A DNA stretch of 14,069 nucleotides from UBA877 sp035506155. Its GTDB lineage: Bacteria; Chloroflexota; Anaerolineae; Anaerolineales; Villigracilaceae. Location of the stretch: contig DATJPX010000084.1 of assembly GCA_035506155.1 (NCBI GenBank), positions 1-14,069 of the forward strand, in the 5' to 3' direction. A model generated the notes under the pieces. That model saw only the letters and a list, made by a program, of their open reading frames with translations, had not been told where the DNA came from and made no database searches. Position numbers and translations under genes: made by a program. Numbering within the stretch: position 1 is the stretch's first letter; every line of letters starts with the position of its first letter. Positions 6,782 through 14,069 of this stretch are shown here, one piece after another.

Positions 6782-7990
6782 ATGACCGATAAGACATTCC
6801 GTCTGTACGGCTACCGCTGGGTGGTACTGGCGGTCTTCATGTTCATCAACCTGACCATCCAGATGCTCTGGATCGGCTACGCCCCCATCACCGGGCCGGC
6901 CGCAAAATTCTACGGCGTGACCGACCTGCAGATCGGCCTGCTGGCAATGACCTTCATGATGGCCTTCATCCCACTCTCCATCCCGGTCTCCTGGGCCATC
7001 GACACATACGGCTTCCGCCTGACGGTCAGCCTCGGCGCGATCCTGATGGGCATCTTTGGGGTGGTGCGCGGCCTGGTCGGGACGAACTACCTGCTGGTGC
7101 TGATCAGCACGATCGGCGTGGCGATCGCCCAGCCCTTCCTGCTGAACGCCTGGACCAAGGTCCCAGCCCAGTGGTTCAGCATCGAGGAGCGCGCCACCGC
7201 CGTCGGCCTGGTCACCCTGGCCAACCTGGTCGGGACCGCCCTCGGCATGGTCCTGACGCCCATCCTGATCGAGAGCCTGCCCATCCCGACCGTCCAGCTA
7301 ATCTACGGTGGGATCGCGGCCTTCTCAGCGGTCCTGTTCCTGATCCTGGCACGCGAAAAACCCGCCACCCCGCCTTGCCCGCCCGGACAGGAGGTGCGCG
7401 CCCTGATGCTCGACGGGCTCAAGCACGCCCTCAAGATCAAGGAATTTTGGTTCTACCTGTTCGTCTCCTTCATCGGCATGGGCATTTTCAACGGGGTCAC
7501 CACCTGGGTCGAGAACATCATCCGCCCGCGCGGCTTCAACCCCACCGACGCCGGGACGCTCGGCGCCCTGATGCTGGCCGGCGGGGTGATCGGCGCGGTC
7601 GCCATCCCGCCCTTCTCGGACAAGCAACACAAGCGCCGCCGCTACATCCTGCTTGGTTTCCTGCTGGCCATCCCAGGCCTGGTCGGGCTGACTTTTGCCA
7701 CCCAGCTCTGGCTGCTGCTCGTCTCGGCTTTCGTGCTGGGCTTCTTCCTGGTCAGCACCAGCCCGATCGGCATGCAATACGCCGCCGAGATCACCCACCC
7801 GACCCCCGAAGGGACCTCCAACGGCTTGATCCAGCTCTTCGGCCAAGCCTCGGTCGTCTTCGTCTACATCATGGAGGCGCTCAAGGCGAAGGACGGGGCC
7901 TTTACCCCGGCATTGCTTTTGGCGCTCGGATTGATGTTGGTCAGTGCGGTCCTGATCACGCGCCTCAAGGATCCGGTTTTTAAGGCATAA
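6782..7990 (+). CDS. MFS transporter, FLVCR-like type
   Basis: This is a cytoplasmic-membrane secondary transporter of 402 aa with about 12 hydrophobic segments in two halves. The opening GYRWVVLAVFMFINLTIQMLWIGYAPI, with the TDLQIGLLAMTFM that follows, recalls the FLVCR branch of the major facilitator superfamily, whose animal members move choline, ethanolamine or haem. A motif-A-like loop is seen as DTYGFR (74-79) between helices 2 and 3, and a counterpart FSDKQHKRRR in the second half. The central loop (about 196-225) is charged and Pro-rich, as usual in MFS proteins. It starts 56 nt after the GH32 stop and ends 9 nt before the lactonase gene, so the trio is probably cotranscribed. From context it could import a saccharide or export a product. 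Membership in MFS is firm, the FLVCR-like subgroup is a recognition by pattern, and the substrate is unknown. Confidence 0.85.
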   Translation: MTDKTFRLYGYRWVVLAVFMFINLTIQMLWIGYAPITGPAAKFYGVTDLQIGLLAMTFMMAFIPLSIPVSWAIDTYGFRLTVSLGAILMGIFGVVRGLVGTNYLLVLISTIGVAIAQPFLLNAWTKVPAQWFSIEERATAVGLVTLANLVGTALGMVLTPILIESLPIPTVQLIYGGIAAFSAVLFLILAREKPATPPCPPGQEVRALMLDGLKHALKIKEFWFYLFVSFIGMGIFNGVTTWVENIIRPRGFNPTDAGTLGALMLAGGVIGAVAIPPFSDKQHKRRRYILLGFLLAIPGLVGLTFATQLWLLLVSAFVLGFFLVSTSPIGMQYAAEITHPTPEGTSNGLIQLFGQASVVFVYIMEALKAKDGAFTPALLLALGLMLVSAVLITRLKDPVFKA

Positions 7991-7999
7991 TAGCCGCTT

Positions 8000-8878
8000 A
8001 TGGACTACGCCCCCGAACTCATCCTCGACTCCCGGGCCGACCTGGGCGAAGGGCCTGCCTGGGACGCCCGCACCGGCCTGCTATCCTGGGTCGACATCCA
8101 CGCCGGACAGCTGCATATCTTCGATCCGGCCAACGGATCGGACCGCTCGATCGCCCTCGGCGAATTCCTGGGCTGCGCGGCGCCGCGCACCTCCGGCGGA
8201 TTGGCGCTCGGCCTGCGGCATGGATTCGCCACCCTGGACCCATCCACCGAGAGGCTGACCCGGCTGGTCGCGCCCGAAGCGGGACTGCCCGGAAACCGTT
8301 TCAACGACGGCAAATGCGATCCGGCCGGGCGTTTCCTGGCCGGCAGCATGGACGACGCCGAGGTCGAGGCGACCGGGGCCCTCTACTCGCTCGCCCCGGA
8401 CGGCACGCTGAAAACCCTGCTCAGCGGGACGCGCATCTCCAACGGCCTGACCTGGAGCCCGGATTACCGCACCTTTTACTTCATCGATACGCCCACCCGT
8501 GCGATCATGGCGTACGATTACGATCTGACCTCCGGCGACATCGCCAACCCGCGCCCGGCTCTCTCGGTCCCGCCCGAGCTGGGCTGGCCGGACGGAATGA
8601 CCTCGGACTCCGAGGGGATGCTCTGGGTGGCGATGTGGGGCGGGGCCAAATTGACCCGCTGGGACCCGGCCACAGGAAGGCTGCTCGTGATGATTCCCTT
8701 CCCTGCGCTGAACGTCTCCTCCTGCGCCTTCGGCGGGGCGGACCTGTGCGACCTGTACGTCACCTCGGCCCGCAAGGGCATGACCGCCGACCAGCTGGCG
8801 CAATACCCCCTCTCCGGCGGCCTCTTCCGGGTCCAGCCGGATGTCGAGGGCATACCCACTTTCCCTTTTGCGGGCTGA
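8000..8878 (+). CDS. SMP-30/gluconolactonase/LRE-family sugar lactonase
   Basis: This is a six-bladed beta-propeller metalloenzyme that typically opens sugar aldonolactones in the cytoplasm. The 292 aa are normal for the family. Metal ligands match the family pattern: E17 in LGEGPAWD, N148 in RISNGLTWSPD and D198 in GWPDGM. The substrate-site NRFNDGKCDPAGRFLAGSM (99-117) supplies R100 and N102, and the closing DLYVTSARKGM is also typical. It follows the MFS gene after 9 nt and lacks a clear Shine-Dalgarno before ATG 8000, so translation may be coupled to the upstream gene. It is the last gene of the carbohydrate block and is followed at once by a strong terminator. In this setting it could act on a lactone made by oxidising one of the sugars released by the glycosidases, but no sugar dehydrogenase is visible in the window, so that link is conjecture. 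Confidence 0.93.
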   Translation: MDYAPELILDSRADLGEGPAWDARTGLLSWVDIHAGQLHIFDPANGSDRSIALGEFLGCAAPRTSGGLALGLRHGFATLDPSTERLTRLVAPEAGLPGNRFNDGKCDPAGRFLAGSMDDAEVEATGALYSLAPDGTLKTLLSGTRISNGLTWSPDYRTFYFIDTPTRAIMAYDYDLTSGDIANPRPALSVPPELGWPDGMTSDSEGMLWVAMWGGAKLTRWDPATGRLLVMIPFPALNVSSCAFGGADLCDLYVTSARKGMTADQLAQYPLSGGLFRVQPDVEGIPTFPFAG

Positions 8879-8899
8879 CCAGTATATTTGCCGGATACA

Positions 8900-8932
8900 A
8901 AAAAGCCTTGCCATTTCCAGGCAAGGCTTTTT
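8900..8932. terminator. Strong bidirectional intrinsic terminator
   Basis: A perfect 13-bp stem (AAAAAGCCTTGCC at 8900-8912, complement at 8920-8932) encloses a 7-base loop, ATTTCCA. It is flanked by A and T tracts, so it can stop transcription on both strands. It lies 21 nt after the lactonase stop and 26 nt after the end of the convergent minus-strand gene, exactly where two converging units need it. Confidence 0.93.
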
Positions 8933-8958
8933 GACTTCCTGCTTCTCCTCCGGCCGGC

Positions 8959-9591
8959 TTACGGGGTCGGCAGCGGAGAGATCGGGGACATGTCCAGGAA
9001 AGTGAAGCTGGCCGGCCGCGCCCCGGTCGGTACGGCAAAGTAGAAATCAATGCTCTCGCCGTCCGGTGAATTCGGGTAGATGTAAAGCATATTGAGCGTA
9101 TTGGGTGCGTTGATAGTGATCGAACCGCCCCGGTTGACCGCTGAAAGGCTGTAGGTCGTCCCATCCGCCCCCTTGAGGGTCGCCCCACCGCCGCCCATGC
9201 CCATGGTGAATGTCTGTGAATCCGTCGTCTTGTTGACAACCAGAGTCTTGACGACCAGGAAGTTGAAACCTGATTTCGGGGTGATGTAACTTCCCTGGGA
9301 GTCGTAGAGGCTATCGGCGCTCGTCTCGACGGAAAGCACCTTCACCAGCCAGATATCATTCTCCGCCTGCAGGGAATGGGTCCCCAAAGACACGGGGCTT
9401 TTGGAACCAAGCTGCTGAAACAGGGATGCGATCCGGTTACGCTCGATCACGCCGGCAGCTACGGTTGCGGCACAGCACAGCACGACCAGGCCGACCACCA
9501 AGCCAATCCACAATCCCTTCCTGGACTTGCCCGATTTAGCCGGTTTCGGGACGAGCGGGGCCAGTGTGCCGGGTTGATAGGATGAATTCAT
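8959..9591 (-). CDS. Single-pass membrane protein with DUF4352-like extracytoplasmic domain
   Basis: This 210-aa protein has a short cytoplasmic tail ending in a basic stretch (KPAKSGKSRKG), one membrane helix at about 27-48, and an exported beta-rich domain. The segment FLVVKTLVVNKTTDSQTFT, with the later TLNMLYIYPNSPDGESIDFYFAVP, matches the pattern of DUF4352 immunoglobulin-like domains found in surface proteins. A glycine run (MGMGGGG) interrupts one strand. No catalytic residues are evident, so a binding or structural surface role is possible but not shown. The start is well supported: GAGGAG (complement of 9597-9602) lies 5 nt upstream of the ATG. It is the second gene of a two-gene unit, starting 14 nt after the stop of the lectin-like membrane protein. 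The DUF4352 assignment is moderate; the membrane anchoring is clear. Confidence 0.75.
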   Translation of the reverse strand: MNSSYQPGTLAPLVPKPAKSGKSRKGLWIGLVVGLVVLCCAATVAAGVIERNRIASLFQQLGSKSPVSLGTHSLQAENDIWLVKVLSVETSADSLYDSQGSYITPKSGFNFLVVKTLVVNKTTDSQTFTMGMGGGGATLKGADGTTYSLSAVNRGGSITINAPNTLNMLYIYPNSPDGESIDFYFAVPTGARPASFTFLDMSPISPLPTP

Positions 9592-9605
9592 TTTTTCTCC
9601 TCGGA

Positions 9606-10859
9606 TTATTTGTTGCCATGCAAAACCAGATTATCGTATTCGAGCAGGATCTTGTCGCTCGAATCCACCAGCTTGGCGAGAATCCCGAATTTGCCCGTCG
9701 GCAATTGATAATCGTCCGCCTGCCCAACGACCTTCCCGTTGATCGAAATGACAAAATGGCCGCCGGTGCCAGTCACATCCAGGCGGTTGACGGCCCCGGG
9801 CTTGATGGCCTTGGATAATTTCCAATCGACGATCGTATTCCAGGTATCGTACTGGTATAAGAACATTCCAAATCGCTGGTTGGTGTCGTTGAGGGCAACG
9901 TAGTAAAAAGCATCATTATCCGAATTGCTTCGGAAAATGATGCCATAATCTCCAGTGGTCGAGCCTCCCGTCCGCTGGACGTCCACGGAGATATCGAAAT
10001 CCGACACATTGGGGAGATCCGGATACCACCAATACCAGCAATCCTTGATCGAGTCCACTTCCCACATCAACTTACCGTTCATGATGCTCAGGTAGGAACT
10101 GCCGTACTGGCCGTTATCCGAACCGATCGGCCAGCCGTTCAGGTTCGCGCTGAAATCGTCCCGCGTATTGGTCTCCCAGGAAGCCGGGAGGGGGGTGGGC
10201 GTCGGGGTGGCAAGGAAGGGCGGCACCGGGATGATCCCCCGGCTAACCCCATACCAGACGCCGCCGATGCACAGGACCAACAAGCAAAGCAGCAACAGAA
10301 TGCCACATGTGATCAGGACGGCCACGAGCGCACTCTTCTTCTTGGGCCGGGGAGGGGGCGGCGTAGCTGCGCGCTGTCGGGAAGGCAGGGGTGCAGGAAC
10401 CGGGTTCGGCTCCACCGCGGGTGCCGGCGGCGGGACCGGAACCGCCGCCGGGATATTCGTTTTGATCCCCAATGCCGCGACGAGATCGGCCGGCGATTTC
10501 CGGCCAACGACAGCAGGGGCCAATACTTTACGGGCTTTTTTGGTCGAGTAGTCGAAATCAAGGACCAGCCCACACGGCGGGGCGGCATAGCGCGCGTCCC
10601 CGGAAGGATTGAGCGCCAATCCTCTGAGGCTGTCCGGCGAATCGACGCCGATCACCGCAAGCGGTTCTTCCCCGTAATATTTCTTCCGGCCGGCGATGCA
10701 GGCCTGCGCCCGGGCCTCCGTCGAAAAGAGCAGGAGGTGAGGCCCTTTTCCCTTCGGCGGGATCCCTTGCAGCGGCCGTCCTTCGAAACAAATCAGCCAA
10801 GCGAGGGGGCTTTCCACCTTTTGCTGGCGCAACGCGGCGATCTGATCTTCGACAAACAT
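9606..10859 (-). CDS. Single-pass membrane protein: cytoplasmic domain, Pro-rich linker, TM, lectin-like jellyroll
   Basis: This 417-aa protein of unknown function has a clear modular plan. Residues 1 to about 125 are a soluble cytoplasmic domain (AWLICFEGRPLQGI, HLLLFSTEARAQACI, PLAVIGVD, GLVLDFD) that loosely recalls SseB-type folds; I cannot name it. A Pro-rich linker (137-172) ends in RPKKK, which sets the inside edge of the membrane helix at about 176-202. A short PTPTPLP linker leads to an external domain (about 230-417) with DDFSANLNGW, GDYGIIFRSNSDNDAFYYVALN and FVISINGKVVG, the layout of concanavalin-like/LamG jellyrolls that often bind glycans. Start ATG 10859 is chosen for the strong GGGAGGAA site 5 nt upstream; the in-frame extension to 10916 overlaps the promoter. 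It may couple surface glycan sensing to the cytoplasm, which is inference. Confidence 0.78.
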   Translation of the reverse strand: MFVEDQIAALRQQKVESPLAWLICFEGRPLQGIPPKGKGPHLLLFSTEARAQACIAGRKKYYGEEPLAVIGVDSPDSLRGLALNPSGDARYAAPPCGLVLDFDYSTKKARKVLAPAVVGRKSPADLVAALGIKTNIPAAVPVPPPAPAVEPNPVPAPLPSRQRAATPPPPRPKKKSALVAVLITCGILLLLCLLVLCIGGVWYGVSRGIIPVPPFLATPTPTPLPASWETNTRDDFSANLNGWPIGSDNGQYGSSYLSIMNGKLMWEVDSIKDCWYWWYPDLPNVSDFDISVDVQRTGGSTTGDYGIIFRSNSDNDAFYYVALNDTNQRFGMFLYQYDTWNTIVDWKLSKAIKPGAVNRLDVTGTGGHFVISINGKVVGQADDYQLPTGKFGILAKLVDSSDKILLEYDNLVLHGNK

Positions 10860-10864
10860 GACAG

Positions 10865-10872
10865 TTCCTCCC
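10865..10872 (-). promoter_or_regulatory. Shine-Dalgarno deciding the ATG start at 10859
   Basis: On the minus strand, GGGAGGAA ends 5 nt before the ATG. This is a strong site and excludes the 19-residue upstream extension of the frame. Confidence 0.8.
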
Positions 10873-10915
10873 GATGATCTTCCAGTCCCGTTACCCGTTT
10901 GTGACACTGGGCGCA

Positions 10916-10921
10916 ATTATA
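10916..10921 (-). promoter_or_regulatory. Sigma-70-like -10 box for the minus-strand membrane-protein unit
   Basis: The minus strand reads exactly TATAAT here, about 57 bases before the start codon at 10859. A good -35 partner is not seen; only weak TTCCAG or TTTCCA lies at 16-17 bp spacing. The intergenic position upstream of both minus-strand genes supports the call. Confidence 0.5.
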
Positions 10922-10980
10922 GTCGATGCGACGCGATCTGGAAACTGACCGGAGGCGGGTACTTTTTCAGGGATGGGTTG

Positions 10981-10989
10981 TGCTAAAAT
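10981..10989 (+). promoter_or_regulatory. Extended -10 promoter for the nuclease-dnaB-dnaD unit
   Basis: TGCTAAAAT is an extended -10 element (TG, one base, TAAAAT) ending 22 bases before ATG 11012. The -35 region is poor, which is tolerable for extended -10 promoters. It faces away from the minus-strand -10 at 10916-10921, so this 152-base gap is a divergent promoter region. Confidence 0.5.
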
Positions 10990-11011
10990 AACGATACTTA
11001 TTGGAGTCCCT

Positions 11012-11596
11012 ATGTCCGACATGGTCGAAGTTGTAATAGACAGCGTACGCGTCAGCCTGATGTCGCCCCAGCGGGTGGTGGTCCTGCGCCAGACGGAAGT
11101 CGAGCGGTACCTGCCCATCTGGGTCGGTCAGTTCGAAGCCGAAGCCATCACGGTGGCGCTGCAGGAAGTGGAGGTATCACGCCCGTTCACCCACGACCTG
11201 CTCAAGAACGTCTTTACCCTCCTGAAGGGTAAAATCCTGCGGGTCGAGATCGTCTCCTTGAAAGAGGACACGTTCTTCGGGAACATCGTCGTCGAAGCGG
11301 ATGGAAAAATCCTCGACATCGATTCACGCCCCTCGGACGCCATCGCCCTGGCCGTCCGCATCCATGTGCCGATCCTGGTCAGCCAGGACGTGATGGACGC
11401 CGCCGGGATCGTCCCCGAGCGGGATATCCAGGCCGATACCGGGCCGGAAACCCGCGAAGATAAAACCCGGCCCCTGCCGCGCTCGTCCGAGACTGGAACG
11501 GAAAGCCAGGAAAGCGAAAAAGGCCTGGACGTCTTCGAGGACTTCCTGAAAAAGCTCAAGGATGACCCAGGGGATGAAGAAAAGCCCAAATCGTAG
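11012..11596 (+). CDS. Bifunctional nuclease family protein (DUF151/BFN domain)
   Basis: Members of this family are described as nucleases with both DNase and RNase activity; the first was characterised in plants, and many bacterial members remain unstudied. The domain covers residues about 1-140 and shows the family hallmarks: VVIDSVRVSLM near the start, LPIWVGQFEAEAI (34-46), RPFTHDLLKNVF (57-68) and DSRPSDAIALAVR (104-116). After it comes an acidic, poorly conserved tail of about 50 residues (GLDVFEDFLKKLKDDPGDEEKPKS at the end) with no known motif. Start ATG 11012 is chosen because GGAG at 11003-11006 lies 5 nt upstream; the in-frame ATG at 10973 precedes the -10 promoter element and is excluded. 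ATG 11021 is a possible second start. The gene leads a same-strand group with dnaB, 58 nt downstream. Family call is firm; the role next to replication genes is not known. Confidence 0.92.
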   Translation: MSDMVEVVIDSVRVSLMSPQRVVVLRQTEVERYLPIWVGQFEAEAITVALQEVEVSRPFTHDLLKNVFTLLKGKILRVEIVSLKEDTFFGNIVVEADGKILDIDSRPSDAIALAVRIHVPILVSQDVMDAAGIVPERDIQADTGPETREDKTRPLPRSSETGTESQESEKGLDVFEDFLKKLKDDPGDEEKPKS

Positions 11597-11654
11597 ACAA
11601 ATCCGCGGACCCGCAACCGGGCATCCGATCCCTCCGCCCCGACCGGAAAGATAA

Positions 11655-13064
<1,410 letters not shown>

Positions 13065-13077
13065 CCCCTCACCCCAC

Positions 13078-13099
13078 CCTCTCCCGCAAGCGGGAGAGG
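13078..13099. repeat. REP-like palindrome between dnaB and the dnaD-like gene
   Basis: Two perfect 10-base arms (CCTCTCCCGC at 13078-13087 and GCGGGAGAGG at 13090-13099) flank AA. With the preceding CCCCTCACCCCACC it matches a family of dispersed repeats known from many bacteria, whose translation PHPTLSRKRER is often mis-annotated as protein. Its right arm supplies GGAGAGG, the likely ribosome site of the next gene. Confidence 0.65.
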
Positions 13100-13111
13100 A
13101 AGATATGCAGA

Positions 13112-13783
13112 ATGAAAAAATTCACCGGCTTTACCGATCAAGAAACCTTCACCCAGGTCCCTGAGACGTTCTTCCGCCAGCTGCTGAACGAGATCGAGGA
13201 TGCGGACGAGCTCAAGGTGACCTTGTATTTCTTCTGGCGCATCGAGCACATGGAAGGCCGCTTCCGGTCCCTGTGCCGCAGCGAGCTCGTCGAGGATAAA
13301 GCCTTCCTCGCCGGCCTTGGGGATGCGGCGCTCGACTCGGGACTGGAGAAAGCCATCCGGCGCGGCACCCTGCTTCTGGTGAAAAATGATGAGGGCGGTT
13401 TCTACTTCCTCAATTCGCCGCGCGGCCGCGCCGCCGCCGAGGCCATGCAAAAAGGGGACTGGCGCGGTTCTGCCCGCAAGGGTCCCGCCGCACCGCCGCC
13501 CGAGCGCCCGAACATTTTCAGGCTCTACGAGGAGAACATCGGCCCGCTGACGCCCCTGCTCTCGGACGCCCTGAAAGACGCCGAGCAGACCTATCCACCC
13601 GGGTGGATCACCGAAGCCTTCGGCGAAGCCGTCAAGCAGAACAAGCGCAGCTGGAAATACGTGGAAGCGATTTTACGCCGCTGGAAGGAAGAAGGTCATG
13701 CCAAAGAGCAAGATCGACGAGACGCTAAAGAACCTCGCGGGCGGGACGTCACGCGCAAAGTCGAAGACTTCCTCAAGCATTAG
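13112..13783 (+). CDS. DnaD-domain replication protein
   Basis: This 223-aa protein belongs to the DnaD/DnaB(Gram-positive) primosome family, which helps open origins and recruit the replicative helicase. Residues 1 to about 95 look like a winged-helix lead domain (FTQVPETFFRQLLNEIEDADELKVTLYFFWRI). A Pro-rich linker (about 127-137) precedes the DnaD C-terminal domain (about 139-203). The latter has the IFRLYEENIGPLTPLLSDAL opening and the WKYVEAILRRWKEEG helix typical of PF07261, and a basic tail follows. Start ATG 13112 is preferred to the GTG at 13061, because the 17 added residues would be pure repeat translation and overlap the dnaB stop. GGAGAGGAAG upstream serves as ribosome site. The end overlaps the next gene by 86 nt. 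The family call is strong for the C-terminal domain and moderate for the N-terminal fold. Confidence 0.87.
   Translation: MKKFTGFTDQETFTQVPETFFRQLLNEIEDADELKVTLYFFWRIEHMEGRFRSLCRSELVEDKAFLAGLGDAALDSGLEKAIRRGTLLLVKNDEGGFYFLNSPRGRAAAEAMQKGDWRGSARKGPAAPPPERPNIFRLYEENIGPLTPLLSDALKDAEQTYPPGWITEAFGEAVKQNKRSWKYVEAILRRWKEEGHAKEQDRRDAKEPRGRDVTRKVEDFLKH
13685..13697 (+). promoter_or_regulatory. Ribosome site for the overlapping DnaC-like gene, within dnaD-like coding DNA
   Basis: The purine-rich run AAGGAAGAAGG at 13685-13695 lies just before ATG 13698, so the loader gene can be read from inside its neighbour. This supports translational coupling and the early start. Confidence 0.6.
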
Positions 13784-14069
13784 CGCCGCGGCTCCCAGTC
13801 TGGGCGATCCGAACTGCCCTCACTGCCACGGATTGGGTTACCTGCGCCGCGAGGCCGAGCCCGGCTCACCCGATTTTGGCAAGCTGGACATCTGCGTCTG
13901 CCGCCAGGGCGCGGTCGCCCAGACGGTCCGCGAGCGCCTCTTCTCCCTCAGCCACCTGGACGAGCTGCGCGACCTGACCTTCGAAAGCTTCCAGCCGCGC
14001 GGCCGCAAGGGTCTGGGCGAGGGACAGGCCAACTCGCTCGAGTGGGCTTTCAACCGCGCCAAGCACTAC
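13698..14069 (+). CDS. DnaC/DnaI-like helicase loader ATPase, N-terminal part (runs off window)
   Basis: The frame stays open for 124 codons to the last base, so the gene continues outside. The visible part has a basic, Ser-rich lead (1-32), a probable zinc-binding site made of CPHC (C40, C43) and CVC (C66, C68), and the segment LTFESFQPRGRKGLGEGQANSLEWAFNRA, which I recognise from DnaC/DnaI-type helicase loaders just before their AAA+ domain. Walker A and B must lie beyond the edge. In such proteins the N-terminal zinc domain usually contacts DnaB. The gene follows dnaB and a dnaD-like gene, consistent with a loader role. It begins 86 nt inside the dnaD-like gene in a different frame. No in-frame ATG or GTG lies between 13698 and the cysteine motif, which supports the overlapping start. 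A transposon-type IstB ATPase is a less likely alternative given the zinc motif and context. Confidence 0.85.
   Translation, partial: MPKSKIDETLKNLAGGTSRAKSKTSSSISAAAPSLGDPNCPHCHGLGYLRREAEPGSPDFGKLDICVCRQGAVAQTVRERLFSLSHLDELRDLTFESFQPRGRKGLGEGQANSLEWAFNRAKHY

Noticed and set aside
10973..11011. ATG start at 10973 for the bifunctional nuclease
   Set aside because: The extra residues are not part of the family domain, and the stretch contains the extended -10 promoter and the Shine-Dalgarno of ATG 11012.

Overview
The window is a high-GC piece of bacterial chromosome that best fits a Chloroflexota (Anaerolineae-like) genome. The grounds are the order bifunctional nuclease, replicative helicase DnaB, DnaD-domain protein and DnaC/DnaI-type loader, the membrane-anchored proteins with Pro/Thr linkers and lectin-like domains, and several dispersed palindromic repeats between or inside genes. 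The taxonomic call is an inference from gene content; no rRNA or tRNA gene is present to test it. No stretch longer than 300 bases lacks a gene.

Positions 1-811 hold the 3' part of an IS5-family insertion sequence. Its transposase keeps all three DDE residues and its right end lies near 811. Positions 878-8878 carry five same-strand genes that look like a carbohydrate island: a clan GH-D (GH31-like) glycosidase, a very unusual membrane protein in which a lipoprotein-type extracytoplasmic domain is fused to a MATE/MOP-type flippase, a cytoplasmic GH32 fructosidase, an MFS transporter of the FLVCR-like type, and an SMP-30/gluconolactonase-family lactonase. A plausible joint job is import and intracellular breakdown of a small oligosaccharide containing a fructosyl group and an alpha-linked sugar, but the substrate cannot be read from the sequence. 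A perfect 20-bp palindrome with an extra half-site exactly 21 bp upstream sits between the GH32 and MFS genes. A strong bidirectional terminator ends the island at 8900-8932.

Positions 8959-10859 (minus strand) encode two single-pass membrane proteins in one transcription unit: a cytoplasmic domain-Pro-rich linker-TM-lectin-like domain protein, then a TM-anchored DUF4352-like protein. Their promoter, with a TATAAT box, is divergent from that of the next block.

Positions 11012-14069 (plus strand) encode a bifunctional nuclease (DUF151), DnaB, a DnaD-domain protein and the start of a DnaC/DnaI-like ATPase. The last gene overlaps the dnaD-like gene by 86 nt and runs off the window. Together the last three form a helicase-loading set. 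Repeat-like sequence appears to supply part of the dnaB N-terminus and the ribosome-binding region of the dnaD-like gene.
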